Source: Congeria kusceri
Taxonomy: Eukaryota; Mollusca; Bivalvia; Myida; Dreissenidae
Direction: 5' to 3'
Assembly: GCA_027627225.1 (NCBI GenBank)
Contig: CM051034.1
Span: forward strand, 19,381,480 to 19,445,479
DNA length: 64,000 nt
Shown here: one piece after another, positions 35,730 to 47,486 of the stretch
Numbering within the stretch: position 1 is the first letter of the stretch
How the letters are laid out: the number at the start of each line of letters is the position of its first letter
Translations under genes and position numbers: made by a program
The notes under the pieces: generated by a model
What the model was told of the DNA's origin: nothing
The model's input: only the letters and a program-made list of their open reading frames with translations
The model's database searches: none

Positions 35730-36621
35730 TGTAATTTTCAGGAAAGTATTTATTTTGAATATCGATTACAGTGTAAAGTGGGAGTAGCAAAATGAAAACA
35801 TATATTGATGTCGCAGAGTCCGTTGTGGCAAGAGTTGTTCGTCTTGGTTCACATCTTGAAAGAAAATAAATCTCTCAAAACCCCTCAAAGATGTCAAAGA
35901 AATGTATGTTAATACACTCCGATAGAATATACTTGGCATGCTTTATATAATTGGAGATGAATAGCTTTGGTTTGCAATTGATGTACTCAGCCTTATTATC
36001 AGTACGAACATTACTGCTTGACATATACTTGAAAAATACAAAAACTACACTTACCATTTATGATGAACAGCGTTTTTACCATTTGTGCGGGCGCCATTTC
36101 TTGTGGTGGGGGAAGAATCTGCAAACACAGTTTTACGATAAACAAGTGTAAGTCATAACGGGTAAATTAATTATGTTTTCTAGTATGAATCCAAAACTGA
36201 TCATTGTATTTATATTTACCCATATCCACCATAACCGCCGCCGTAACCTCCATAACCTCCGTAACCGCCATAACCTCCGTAACCGCCATAATATCCTAGT
36301 CCGTGACCGCCGTAACCGCCATAGCCGCCTTTACCGCCATATCCGCCATAACCTCCTAGTCCACCATAACCGCCGTAACCGCCATAACCGCCATAGCCCC
36401 CGTTACCGCCATAGCCCCCGTAACCGCCATAGCCGCCGTAACCGCCATAGCCGCCATAACCTCCTAGTCCACCGTAACCGCCGTAACCGCCATAGCCGCC
36501 ATAACCGCCATAGCCGCCGTAACCGCCATAACCTCCGTAACCTCCGTACCCACCGAACGGATGGGCTACAGCAGCTGCGATCAGCAGAGCTATGAGGACG
36601 ATAGCTTTCATGGTTGCGAAG
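35730..36621 (-). CDS. Gly/Tyr-rich shematrin-like secreted protein, copy 2 (intact)
   Basis: The minus-strand acceptor (ttgttgtcag) lies just upstream and the ATG is at 36611-36609. The main coding exon is 36611-36220: signal peptide MKAIVLIALLIAAAVA, probable cleavage before HPFGGYGG, then almost pure GGY repeats with GLGGY interruptions. The donor is GTAAAT at 36219. The tail exon 36118-36076 joins in phase 2 and encodes GFFPHHKKWRPHKW-stop, for 144 aa in total. The next donor (GTAAGT) is a few bases after the stop. An acceptor at 35856-35855 opens a non-coding exon with AATAAA at 35754-35749. The Gly/Tyr repeat with a short basic C-terminus is the pattern of shematrins, molluscan shell-framework proteins made by mantle epithelium. 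A byssal, periostracal or antimicrobial YGGYG-peptide role is an alternative. Family is inferred from composition and architecture only. Confidence 0.85.
35749..35754 (-). terminator. Poly(A) signal AATAAA of copy 2
   Basis: Lies in the last non-coding exon, in the conserved context 'atcgatattcaaaataaata'. Copy 3 has AATAAA at the same position (52164-52159). Copy 1 has AATACA. Confidence 0.7.
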
Positions 36622-37285
36622 CTGACAACAAAATACACGGGTTCTGATTAAGTAACTAATTATTTTAATAATAATGTTTATCATTACAGAGCGTAGATTG
36701 ATGGGTAATAAAGTATTAACATTTCAATAAAATAGCATATTGTTTGAAGAAGAAATAAACAACTCAAAGCAAATATATACCAAACCAAAATACTCAATAT
36801 ATTTCCTTCCAAATTTTCATGCGAACTATCATTACTTACATAATTTGTATTAAACTTAAATAATACATTTGAAAAAAAATAAACACATACAAAATTACGG
36901 ATGAGAACGCATACTGAAATTGTTATTTGAATATTCCTTTTACTTATTTGAATATTTTCGAATATTCGATTTCAAAATATCTGGAACGCTGTTCGAATCT
37001 TTATGTTGCTGAAATACGCACACAACGTTATAATATACAAAGTTGTAATGTCGTATAGCAGTGTTAAATCAGGGTAGAAAAACATTTGTATGTAATATTG
37101 GAATAGGTACATGTTTAAATAAATACTGTTCAAAGTTCCTTTGAAATAATTGTTTCGTGCAAAGATCATTTTTTCATAGCAAAGATTCCATAAGTTTGTT
37201 CTACCACGTGAAATACTTCCAAGCTTGTGAAACTGCTATCCAATGGTTTGTGTTAAGATAGTGACAAATAAAATTGGAGTATATT

Positions 37286-39540
37286 TAAATTAAAACAGAT
37301 TTTGCTAAATTTTGTCCAAAAAATCTATCAGCTGACAACGAATTTGTTTTGAATGGCTATCATCCACAGAGTAATTGCAATTGTAAGACAAGTCATATGT
37401 CACTTCTGCGCCTCCTGCAAAATGTAAAATGGTAACGCTGCCAACCACGAAAACAAGCATCTTGTTAATTAGATTTGATTGGCATGTGTTATAAACACGA
37501 TACTTAGCCACGCGCTGGGCAGGAAATAATGTGGTAATCCTTTATATTATATTTACAAACTGATTAAAAAGTGATTATTTTTTGATTTTGTTCTAAACTA
37601 TACATGAAAATCAAATAATCATATTCGTTTTTTGAAATCGGATATTCGGCCAAATTCCGAATATTCGAATATTCGGATATTCGGTCCCATCCCTAATAAC
37701 AATTTCCCTAATAAAGGTTTCTCAAGTAAAGTTGACAGTCTTGTATGTATTTGCAAATAAAAGCTAGGGTACGTACCTTACGTGTCTGGCCAGAGCCTTT
37801 GTTTCGCTCTTACTTTGTCCCTTTATATAGTATTTCGCTCGTTTGCAAACGCAATTTACCCCCATCAATTACAGTTTTTAATGGGAAAAAGCCACCGCAA
37901 AATGAGTCGACGATCCGTTTTATCACGTAAATTTGCCACTAATGATACATGTGTTTCGCAAATTTTACATTTGTCACATTTGTTGTACTGTAATATAATG
38001 TATTACTTTGTTTTCAGCAAACTCGCATTCTTAAGCTTAACTGACATAATTTATACCTACAACGTGAAGCAATAAATGCACTAAATGCGTTACAAATAAT
38101 GTATTGCTCGAAATTATTGTATCAAACGGCGGACGTCATGTGCGGACATATCATTCACATACATATATGAACATACGGCGGACCAACTGTGTAAACTAAT
38201 CTGTGAATCGTTAATATCGTGTCTCCATCGATGGACTTGGCAACGTTTGGGTGCTGAGTTTGCAAACATTAATATTTTGGCCTAATAGTGCTTAATAAGA
38301 TTCAGATGAAAGGTCGCTACATATTTTGATATGCAGTGCGCAATAAGTATTTTACTACTTTAGTGTAGAGAATTTAGCTTTGTGATGTTCATTTTACCAT
38401 AACATTATTTTCATGAGCTCATTAATGTAGGGCAATGAATTTTTAAACAAAATAAATCATTCTAATTCTCTTTTTTTATGTCTCCCTCCAAATAGCAGCG
38501 TATGTAAATACAATTAATTTAATAATAAATATACAATGACAACCAATACAGACTGATTGTTGGCTCTTTCGTTACCTACGAATAAAAAGCGTTTTATATA
38601 ACATAAAAACGTCAACATCGACAAAAACTATTGTATTTAAAGAAAAATATACATGTATATTTTCTGGTATACATACATGTTTATGCTATAGCAACGGTTA
38701 CATTCCATTTTAATTAGCAAATTCGCATGCGTTAACAGCCGATTTTATTCATCGACAATCTGTATTTACATGACTACTTGTCCTACAATTTTTGCTGCGA
38801 AAAATTTAACTATTTCAGTTTTATTTCTCTCTTTGTACGCATTACTGAACATAATTTATTCTCAATAGGCCTATTTATTCATCTTTTAAATATACTGACG
38901 TCCTAAGAATAAAGGACTGACTACCAAATACTTTAACAACTCATAAGGACAACACGTGCACTGTATATTTTATACGCCTATGAACAGTTGTTGTAGACAA
39001 TACATGGTTGGTACCGGGATAGAGATAGTTTATCCGGTGATGATTAGGAAATGAAAATATTGCGAGCTTTAGCTTTTTCTCCTTCCCGGCACCTATCATA
39101 TATTCTATTTTTCCTGTTTCTACCCAATTGCATTTTAAAAAGCACTTTACTTAAAGGTTTAGCTTATTATTATAATGTTTTATGACGAGGCGCCTCGAAC
39201 CCAATAACTCGCGTGCATTTATAAAACGTACTGCCCTAGAAAAGAGTGCTCTATTTTTAACGACACATTTTTTTAAACATTTGCACAAACATACGTCAAT
39301 GTATCCTAAAAATTAACTAGAAATGTGTCCACATACACGGATGCCCCCACCTTTGCAGCCATTTCTACATGTCGCCGCTTTTTCTGTATGCAAAAATAAT
39401 TTGCAAAAGGAGAATTGTCCTTTTATATTTTTCTTTTGCTAATTTATTATCTTATTGTATGAAGTAATTTGGATATCACAAAATATTTTTAGTCTTGTCA
39501 AAAATCAATAAAGGGTAGTAATTAAAACTGTTAGGCAATA
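37286..39540. other. No gene seen; block 38560-38900 is paralogous to 53840-54160
   Basis: The block shares 'tatataacataaaaac', 'aacatcgacaaaa' and further downstream similarity with the region upstream of copy 3. It contains a TATA-like 'ttatataa' that could be part of a copy 2 promoter, about 2 kb from its ATG. The open frames at 37745-38075 have no recognisable motif. Confidence 0.45.
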
Positions 39541-41215
39541 ATGAGTTATGGTTCTTGTTTGCTTCACTTACACTTGCTATCTTAAATCATTCTGTGCAAA
39601 ATCAACAAAATGGTTTTTATCATTTTTGAATTATGCTTTGCACACTCCTGAGTTAAGGGAAGTAATCACTGCCTTCATAAGTCAGGTTCGTGCATGCAAC
39701 ACATCATCTGGTGATTGTGATCATTTCTGACAGTTTATCTGAAAACCCTGCATGCATGACAATATTATGCTCTGGAAAATTATTTGACCTTTTACCTTGA
39801 ATAAATTACCTTGACCTTTCAACTACCAACCTGGTTCTTAGACGCCACATGCCGTCTCATAATGCTTACCATTTCTACCAAGTTATTTGAAAAATGTTCA
39901 TGCCGGACAAAATTATGCTTCAGACAGAATCCATGGACTTAATTCTTATACTTGACCTTTGATCCTTAAGTGACCTTGACCTTGGACCTAGTTTTTGCAT
40001 GCGACACATCATCTTATAATGGTTATCATTTCTGCCAAGTTATTTGAAAATACTTCATTGCTGGACAGAGTTATTGCCTGTACAAAAATCTTAACATATA
40101 TACACTTGACCTTAAAGTGTGACCTTGACCTTGGACCAAGGCACCTGGTTCTTGCATACGACAACGCCGCATAATGCTTATCACTTATGCCAAGTTGTTT
40201 GAAAGTCCTTCCCTGCTTGTCAACATTATGCTCGGGACATGGTCTATGGCTTAAATTTATATATTACTTATATTTGACCTTTGACCTTTTAGTGTGACCT
40301 TGACATTAAACAAAGGGACTTTGTTCTTGCGCTCAACACACCGACACACCATACTTAGCACTTCGGCCAAAATAGTTTAAAATCCTTCCCTGCTGAACAA
40401 AATTATGCTTCAGACTGTATCTGTAGCTTAAATGACCATTCACCTTGTAGTGTGACCTTGACCATGGACCTAGGGATCTGGTTCTTGCGCGCGACATATC
40501 GTCTCACCATGCTTAACACTTGTGCCAAGTTATTTGAAAATCCTTCCAATGCTAGACAGGGATATCAGGCCTAAATTTGTATATTTGACATTTGACCTTT
40601 AAGTGTGACCTTGTTCTTGCGGGCGACACACCGCCTCACCATGTTCAACATTTGTGCCAAGTTATTTCAAATTCCTTCCATGCTAGACAAAATTATGCTC
40701 CGGACAGGGATATCAGGCTTAAATTCTTATATTTGAATTTGACCTTTAAGTGTGACCTTAATCTTGGACCTAGAGATCTGGTTCTTGCACGCGACACACC
40801 GTCTCACCAAGTTCAACACTTGTGCCAAGTTTTTTAAATTCCTTCTAATGCTAGACAAAATTATGCTCCAGACAGTGTCTATGGCATAAATGTTCATATT
40901 TGACATTTGACCTTTAAGCGTGACCTTGACCTTGGGCTTAGGGACCTGGTTCTTGCGGGCAACAGACCGTCTCACCAAGTTCAACACTTTTGCCAAGTCA
41001 TTTGAAATTCCTTTCTTGCTAGACAAAATTATGCTCCGGACAGGGATATCAGGCTTAAATTCTTATATTTGACCTTTGACCTTTAAGTGTGACCTTAACA
41101 TGGGACCTAGGGACCTAGTTCTTGTACATACGTGTACACGTACATACGTACGTACCCACGGACATGGTAAACATCTATATCCCCCCCCCATCATTGATGG
41201 TGGGGGATGAACAAG
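39541..41215 (+). repeat. ~165-bp tandem repeat array (family C)
   Basis: About nine diverged monomers built on 'gtgtgaccttgaccttgga', 'cctggttcttgc', 'gacacaccgtctcacca', 'tgccaagttatttgaaa' and 'agacaaaattatgctccgga'. The 3' boundary has 'catacgtacgtacccacgg' and a C-run followed by the short inverted repeat 'catcattgatggtg'. Open frames inside it are repeat-derived. Confidence 0.88.
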
Positions 41216-42150
41216 TCTTAAAAATTAAGCGTCATCGGCCTTGTTTCGGATATATTGGGTTTTAAATAAGATACCTGTCGAAGCATTTTTAGTTTGTGTG
41301 TTTATCAGTGTGGAATTATATAAAGTTTTTATTTTCAAAAAAAGGATGAATATTTTTTACTTTATCTTTTTTTAATGTTTGGTTTGGCAATATACAAGTG
41401 CAGTTTAATGATACAACGCGCTTTATCTAAAGTTACCAATTAAAAATGACTTTTAATGACCGCTTAATTATTTTAAATGTTCATCTAATATGCCTGTTAA
41501 AACGTCTATAAATAATCAAATGTACGAATATATTTTGTTCTAAACGACAGATTTTGTTAAAAGATCTCACGTACATGCGTATTTGTATACTGAAACTAAA
41601 GGAGCATTAAAAACGGGTCACCAGCCTTGTTCAGGAAATAGGGTTTTGAATACGGTACCTGTCGAAGCCCCTTTTTTCAGTATGGACTTTTATCAATGTT
41701 TGAAGTATAGCGGATAGCTTTTTTTCAAACAAGGTTAAGGCTCTTTCAACTGATATGTTTGTTTGGCAATATAGAAGTGTATGTTGATAATAAAAACGCT
41801 GCACCTACATTTGCTGCTAAAATATTGAAATTGATCACATGGGAACTAATAATGCTTTCTGAAACGTCTTTTTTTTTATCAAATGAATATTTTGTTCCAA
41901 CAGTCAGATTTTCTTAAATTTTGCACATATTTAATGGATAATTTCTGAACTGATTTGTTTGAAAATACATTGCATAAGTGTGTTTTTGATTATTATATAT
42001 GCTTTTTAAACTTTTACTAATAAAACATTGTATTTTGTATGGACATTAAAGTTGAAATTAGTTTATTGTAAGTTTTATACAATAAAGAAAACAGAAGCAA
42101 AAGGAGAAATTAAAGCAATAATACAAATTACAAACTAGAAATATATTTAA
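41216..42150. other. No gene seen
   Basis: AT-rich. Two related stretches (41225-41300 and 41600-41690, sharing 'gggttt(t)(t)aa' and 'cctgtcgaagc') suggest a diverged local duplication. Confidence 0.5.
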
Positions 42151-43762
42151 ACAAGAGGGCCCTGAGGGCCCTAGGACGCTCACCTGAGACCTTGTAACCC
42201 AATTGAAATTTACATCCCGGAGGTCTGGCCTTTTTTTATCCCAGGGGCATAGTTTAAACAATCTTGAATAAACTTATGGGCCTTGCGGTTCCAGATTAAA
42301 TTGTTTAAAGTCATTCTGCTATTTAAGTCTATATAAACCATGTGACGCCTTGGGTTGTGGCCAGATTTGACCCCAGGGACATAATTTGAAAAATCTTTGA
42401 ACAGGACCACTGTGCAATGTTACGTACTACATATAGGAAAGCTGAAGGCCTTGCCCTTTCAGAGGAGAGGATTTTTGGGCCTTGCGGTTCCAGGTTAAAA
42501 TGTTTAAAGTCATTCTGCTATTTAAGTCTATATAAACCATGTGACCCCCAGGGCGCAACCAGTTTTGACCCCAGGGGCATAATTTGAATAATATTTGTAG
42601 AGGACGATATATTCGTATCAAATATGAAACCTCAAGGCATTGCGGTTTCAGAGGAGAAGATTTTTAAAGTCATTTTGCTATATAAGTTTATGTGAACCAT
42701 GTGAACCCTGGGGTGTGGTCAGTTTTGACCCATGGGGCATAATTTAAACAATCTTTATAGAGGACCACTATAGGATGTTACATACCAAATACAAAACCTC
42801 TGGGCTTTGTGGTTTCAGGAGAAGACTTTTTAAAGACATTTCGCTATTTAAGTTTATATAAACCATGTGACCCTCGGGGGTCGCCAGTTTTGCCCCAAGG
42901 GCATAATTTGAACATTATTTGTAGAGGACCACTATATGATGTTACATACCAAATAAAAAACCTCTGGACCCTGCGGTTTCTGAGGAGAATATATTTAAAG
43001 TCATTTTGCTATTTAAGTCTATATAAATCATGTGACCCCCGAGGCAAGGCCAGTTTTGACCCTAGGAGCATAAATTGAACATTATTTGTAGAGGACCACT
43101 AAAGGATGTTACAGACCAAACATAAAACGTCTGGGCCTTGCGGTTTCAGAGGAGAAGATTTGTAAAGTCATTTTGCTATATATTCTGTATAACCCACGTG
43201 ACCCCCGGGGCGTGACCAGTTTTGACCCCTGGGGCATAATTTGAAAAATCTTTGTAGAGCACCACTATATTATTATACATACCACATATGAAACCTCTGG
43301 GCCTTTTGGTATCAGAGGAGAGATTTTTAAAGTCATTTTGCAATATATTCCATGTAAACAATGTGACCCCCGGGGCGTGGCCAGTTCTGACCCCAGGGGC
43401 ATAATTTGAATAATCTTTGTACAGGACCACTATAGGATGTTATATGCCAAATATGAAACCTCTGGGCCTTGCGGTTGCATAGAAGAAGATTTTTTAAATT
43501 TACACTTTTTAAATCTATGTTAAGCTGTGGTGACCTACATATGCAACGGACCGGAGCGATTTTAACAACTTCGAAAGAGGGTCATCCAATGATCATTCCT
43601 GTGATGTTTGGTAAAAATCTGCCTAGTGGTTTACGAGGAGATGTCGTTTGAATGAAAAGTTGACGACGGACGCACGGACGCACGCACGCATGGACGCACG
43701 GACGACGGACAACGGGCGATCACAAAAGCTCACCATGAGCACTTTGTGCTCAGGTGAGCTAA
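42151..43762. mobile_element. Repeat element with internal ~175-bp tandem units (family D)
   Basis: The left end has 'acaagagggccctgagggcc' then 'gctcacctgag'. The right end has 'ggacgcacgcacgc' then 'ctcaggtgagct', an inverted match to the left. The interior is about seven units with 'aagtcattttgctat', 'accatgtgacccc', 'ttttgaccccaggggcataa' and 'aggaccactataggatgtta'. The architecture (short inverted ends around a tandem core) resembles bivalve pearl-like/non-autonomous elements. That assignment is inference. Confidence 0.75.
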
Positions 43763-43977
43763 AAAGACATTCGGCGTTGACATTAATATTGAGATATCAT
43801 TTTTACCCTAAACATAATACAAGAGGGCCAAGATGATCGGTTACGTGCCTGCTCGAGCCCCAGATTGTTCGGTCACCACCTATTCAAGGAGACTTCTCGG
43901 ACCGAAGATTTTTCGAACACCATAAGAAAACTTCTCGGATTCTAAAATTAATTTGTGATTTATTCAATAATTATTAA

Positions 43978-44060
43978 TAGAACAGAACAGAACACTACTT
44001 TATTTGTTTTCACAGATTACAAAAATACATTATGTAATAGTATGTGAGCATAAAGAGTCA
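43978..44060 (-). mobile_element. LINE 3'-end fragment
   Basis: 'agaacagaacagaacac' followed by 'tactttatttgttttcac' is the inverted tail-plus-poly(A)-signal pattern seen at 21315, 25146 and 46245. The inner limit is unclear. Confidence 0.5.
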
Positions 44061-46235
44061 AAAAAATTTGCTAAACAACAAACAAACAGTAGTTCCTGTA
44101 ACAGATCATGTGGGAAAGTGGTCAGGATGAGTTTTCTTCTATACAAAAAAAAATACGCGAGGGAAAATCAGGAATTAATTTATCAATATAAAAATATCGT
44201 TTTATGCTATATTAATATAAATATAAAAAACTTGATTTTAAATATTTTGTAAATTGCTCCTACAGTTTGATAATACTTAAATAAGTAATATAAAAAAAAT
44301 AATAATGAAAAATAACCACAACAAAAACAGAAAAATACTACGCTAATAATTGCAAACATACATAGTTTTCGCCCATAGAAAAAGTGAGGAAAAATCAGCA
44401 ACAAACAAACACACAGAAATGTATTTACCAATTTAAATATAAATATATCAATTTATGTTATGTTGATATATAAAAATATTATTTTGTGATGTTTATGTAA
44501 TTTGCTCCGACAGGTTTATTTATGCTTAAATTAGTAATATTTAGAAATTAATACTACTACTATTTATTAGTAGTTTTCGTTGTAATATTTATACCGTGAA
44601 TAAACCGACCATACCGTTTTCACCAGTGATATATGAATAAAAAATAATAATTTACATTAACATCATTATTATATAAATTTTACAAATTAACAATGTAAGA
44701 AAATAATTGCGGGAATGAATGAAAATTATTTTGTATCAGACGCGTATAGTTATTCTTTAGTAATATACCCTACCTTCATTTTGGAAGTTATCTATGCATA
44801 ACAAATACACATTTCAATGTCAATTAATCATGGATATTGCGTATCCTAATGAAAATCAATCTTCAGAGAACATTCAGCGCATTTGAAATAATGATGACTT
44901 CTATAACACAAACATAAAATTTCATTAAACTATAGCGATTTAAAATCATATTTGGTAGGAATATGATGAATCAATGTTTCTGTGTATAATTGGTATTGAA
45001 AATAATGTATCAATGCTACGCAAATGAAGTAAAAGTAACATAAATATTACGTATTCCGAGACTTATTTCACCACATTTTATTTATTGACAGATATCTTTT
45101 TTATAAGCTGATTAACATCTACTGGAGAAGTTGATAGAAATGTGAAATTCTAATTAATTCCTAACAGAACGCAACCGCAAATCAATTTCAAATTAACATG
45201 CACGGTATGTTTATAAACATAAGTTCCCCATTTATTGAAATATTCGCTCGTATGATTATCTGGACGCTAAATAATGCATGAACAGCCATACACCGGCAGC
45301 TAAACGCGCGTTATTTTAAGAATAATTACAATTTTCTTTGGGTTCATTATCTTACTGTGTTCTGATTGGCTGCAATGCATCATGTCTCAAACTTTATTTT
45401 TCAATAAAACCGTTTGCCTCTAGTAATATTCATGAGGAACTACTGTTTATTGCTGTTTACATGCAGTGCTGTCACACACACACAAAACACAACCACAATA
45501 GAAATACAGTTTAACAGATGTATTCACATTTATACATGGCATTGTCAAAAAAAGAATTAATAATAAATTAATTAATTAATAATATGTATAAACATGTAAA
45601 ATGTATGTCGTTTGTTTCTTTCTGCCTGTTTGATGAGCATTATGCATGAAAGAAAAGAAAGAATATAGAGAGAAAATTCAACACAAACATAAAAAAAAAT
45701 ACTTTTTGGATAAAAATATTTAATATTCGTAATTAATTTTACGACGAAATAAAGTGAGGAAAAAAAAATTTAACAAACACAAACATAAATACACAATTTT
45801 ACAGATTAAAACAAAGAAACAACAGGTTTCAGTCATGTAACATACATCCAGTTAAACAAATCTCACATTTTTTCACAAGGAAGCCACCGGAAACCAAGCG
45901 AGCATGGTATGCATTCATCACGTGCAGCTTGCAAAAAAATATCACAAGAACACCTCGAAAAATGTGCGAGCTGCATCAAATTGTCACCTCTGAGAGCTGA
46001 ATGTCCCATTAAACATTGTAAAAATCCCATTTTCAAATAAGCAAATGACTCGCTATCTGCCAGGCTCAAAACGCTCCTCGAAGTACTATCACATAGGGCA
46101 ATTTAACATAAACCAAGGATGATTTGCACAAAATTCACTGGTTCATTGTCTCGAAAATTTACCCATTCACATTGCGCTACAGGGCGAAGAATATCTTGTA
46201 CATCGCTCCAGTTTGTGACGAATCGTTATGACAAC
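44061..46235. other. No gene seen
   Basis: Strongly AT-rich with A-runs. A short Cys-containing open frame at 45863-46069 (minus) has no splice or family support. Confidence 0.55.
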
Positions 46236-46417
46236 CAGAACAGAACAGAACAAGACATTTATTTTCACCCAAGTATATAACATATACAATTAGGGCAATA
46301 TAACAAAGCAAAATTGTTAGTAAATTAGTAACTTCCGATAATTTTTACGTTAACACAATTGTGTAGATGATATACGGGGGGTATTTTAAATAATAAGATA
46401 CATAGTCGGAACATATG

Positions 46418-46486
<69 letters not shown>

Positions 46487-46505
46487 GCAATAATGTGAGA
46501 TCTAT
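46236..46505 (-). mobile_element. LINE 3'-end repeat with expanded (ATA)n
   Basis: Second copy of the sequence at 25146-25395, with the same order of blocks: a (gaaca)n tail, 'ttattttcacccaagtatat', 'caattagggcaatataacaa', 'catagtcggaacatatgat', then a trinucleotide run at 46418-46485. The two copies differ mainly in the length of that run. Confidence 0.85.
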
Positions 46506-46747
46506 AATAAAAAAACCTGTGGCGAATCGTTATCACCCTGTGATAAATCGTTATTAAACTGTGGCAAATCGTTATGTGTCGAATCATTTTTGTGGTGAAT
46601 CGTTACTAAATTCTAATTATGTCACTCGGGGCCTGAAGTTAAATCAGCTGCTGAAGCAAAAACAAGTTATAAAAAAGAAGAAAGAAATGTCATTTACTAG
46701 TAGCTTTGACTCAAACAATACAATTTTTGGGTAGTTTGTACTTAATT

Positions 46748-47486
46748 GGTCCCCGGAAATTCTAAACATTCTAGATGTAAACAATATTTTGCGCATGCGT
46801 TGACGTTTCTATGCATGACTTGTCTTGTTCCAGTCGGCCGCCATTTTTGTCTCGATTCGTAATGCTTTTCTTGGAAAAATATCATTGTTATCATCTGAAT
46901 CAAAACAGGATGAAAAGTTAATAAGCGGGGGTGTGGGGCGGCAGCCCCCAAAATCAGCAAAAAGTAAATTCGCTAATTAACAGTTCAAATTTCTTGGTGG
47001 TTTACTGCTACAAGATTACTGCTTTCAGTTGAGACGTGTAAACTTGCATCTAATGGATGCACAGATGGCCGTATTGAACATTTCTTTATTTTGTTATCAT
47101 GTTCTATGTTAATTATTTTTGGTAATTTGTGGTTTTAAGAGTATAAGTCGCTTTATTCCATTTGCCAATTATGGTTTACGTGTCAAACTGTTAAGCCTGA
47201 CTGTGTCGTCAAATATTTTCAAAATGGACGACCTTTTTGTAGAAGGCGGGTTAATCGCAAAGATATGCGAATTTGAATTAATATTTTATGAAATATTTCA
47301 TTAAATATTAAGAAAACTTTGCACACAAATCACGAATTTTGGGTTATTTTTGCGTTTTACGGCCGATTTTTAAAAATCGGCCCGCTAGCGCACGGTTCAC
47401 TCTATATATACGCGCACCTAGTGCTTAGTTACGTAGAATATATAATATATATTCTGCGTAACTATATTATAGTATTTCCGGGGACC
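46748..47486. mobile_element. 739-bp element with 13-bp perfect TIRs
   Basis: ggtccccggaaat (46748-46760) is exactly inverted at 47474-47486. Immediately inside the right end is a 37-nt near-perfect hairpin, 47427-47463 (agttacgtagaata ... tattctgcgtaact). No transposase frame is visible, and no clear target-site duplication was found. Confidence 0.65.

Larger units (their letters stand above)
32148..37285 (-). repeat. Right arm of large inverted segmental duplication
   Basis: Reverse complement of 1-5095, as described there. It contains the intact Gly/Tyr-rich copy 2. The repeats inside the arm (hairpin near 32290-32430, palindromic element 35337-35470, 'cattatatgtccc' repeats near 33050-33150, G-run near 33680) are all shared, so they predate the duplication. 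Confidence 0.93.

Noticed and set aside
36076..36611. Copy 2 as a YGGYG antimicrobial or neuropeptide-like gene
   Set aside because: Kept only as an alternative. The length, uninterrupted GGY tract without dibasic cleavage sites, and separate basic tail fit a structural matrix protein better.
36403..36684. Arg/Leu/Trp-rich frame (RRLWRL repeats) over copy 2, and similar frames over copy 4
   Set aside because: Out-of-frame reading of the same repeat, with no conservation of start or context.
40592..41026. Repeat-derived frames in the family C array
   Set aside because: Present only because monomers lack stops in one frame; frames are not kept between monomers.
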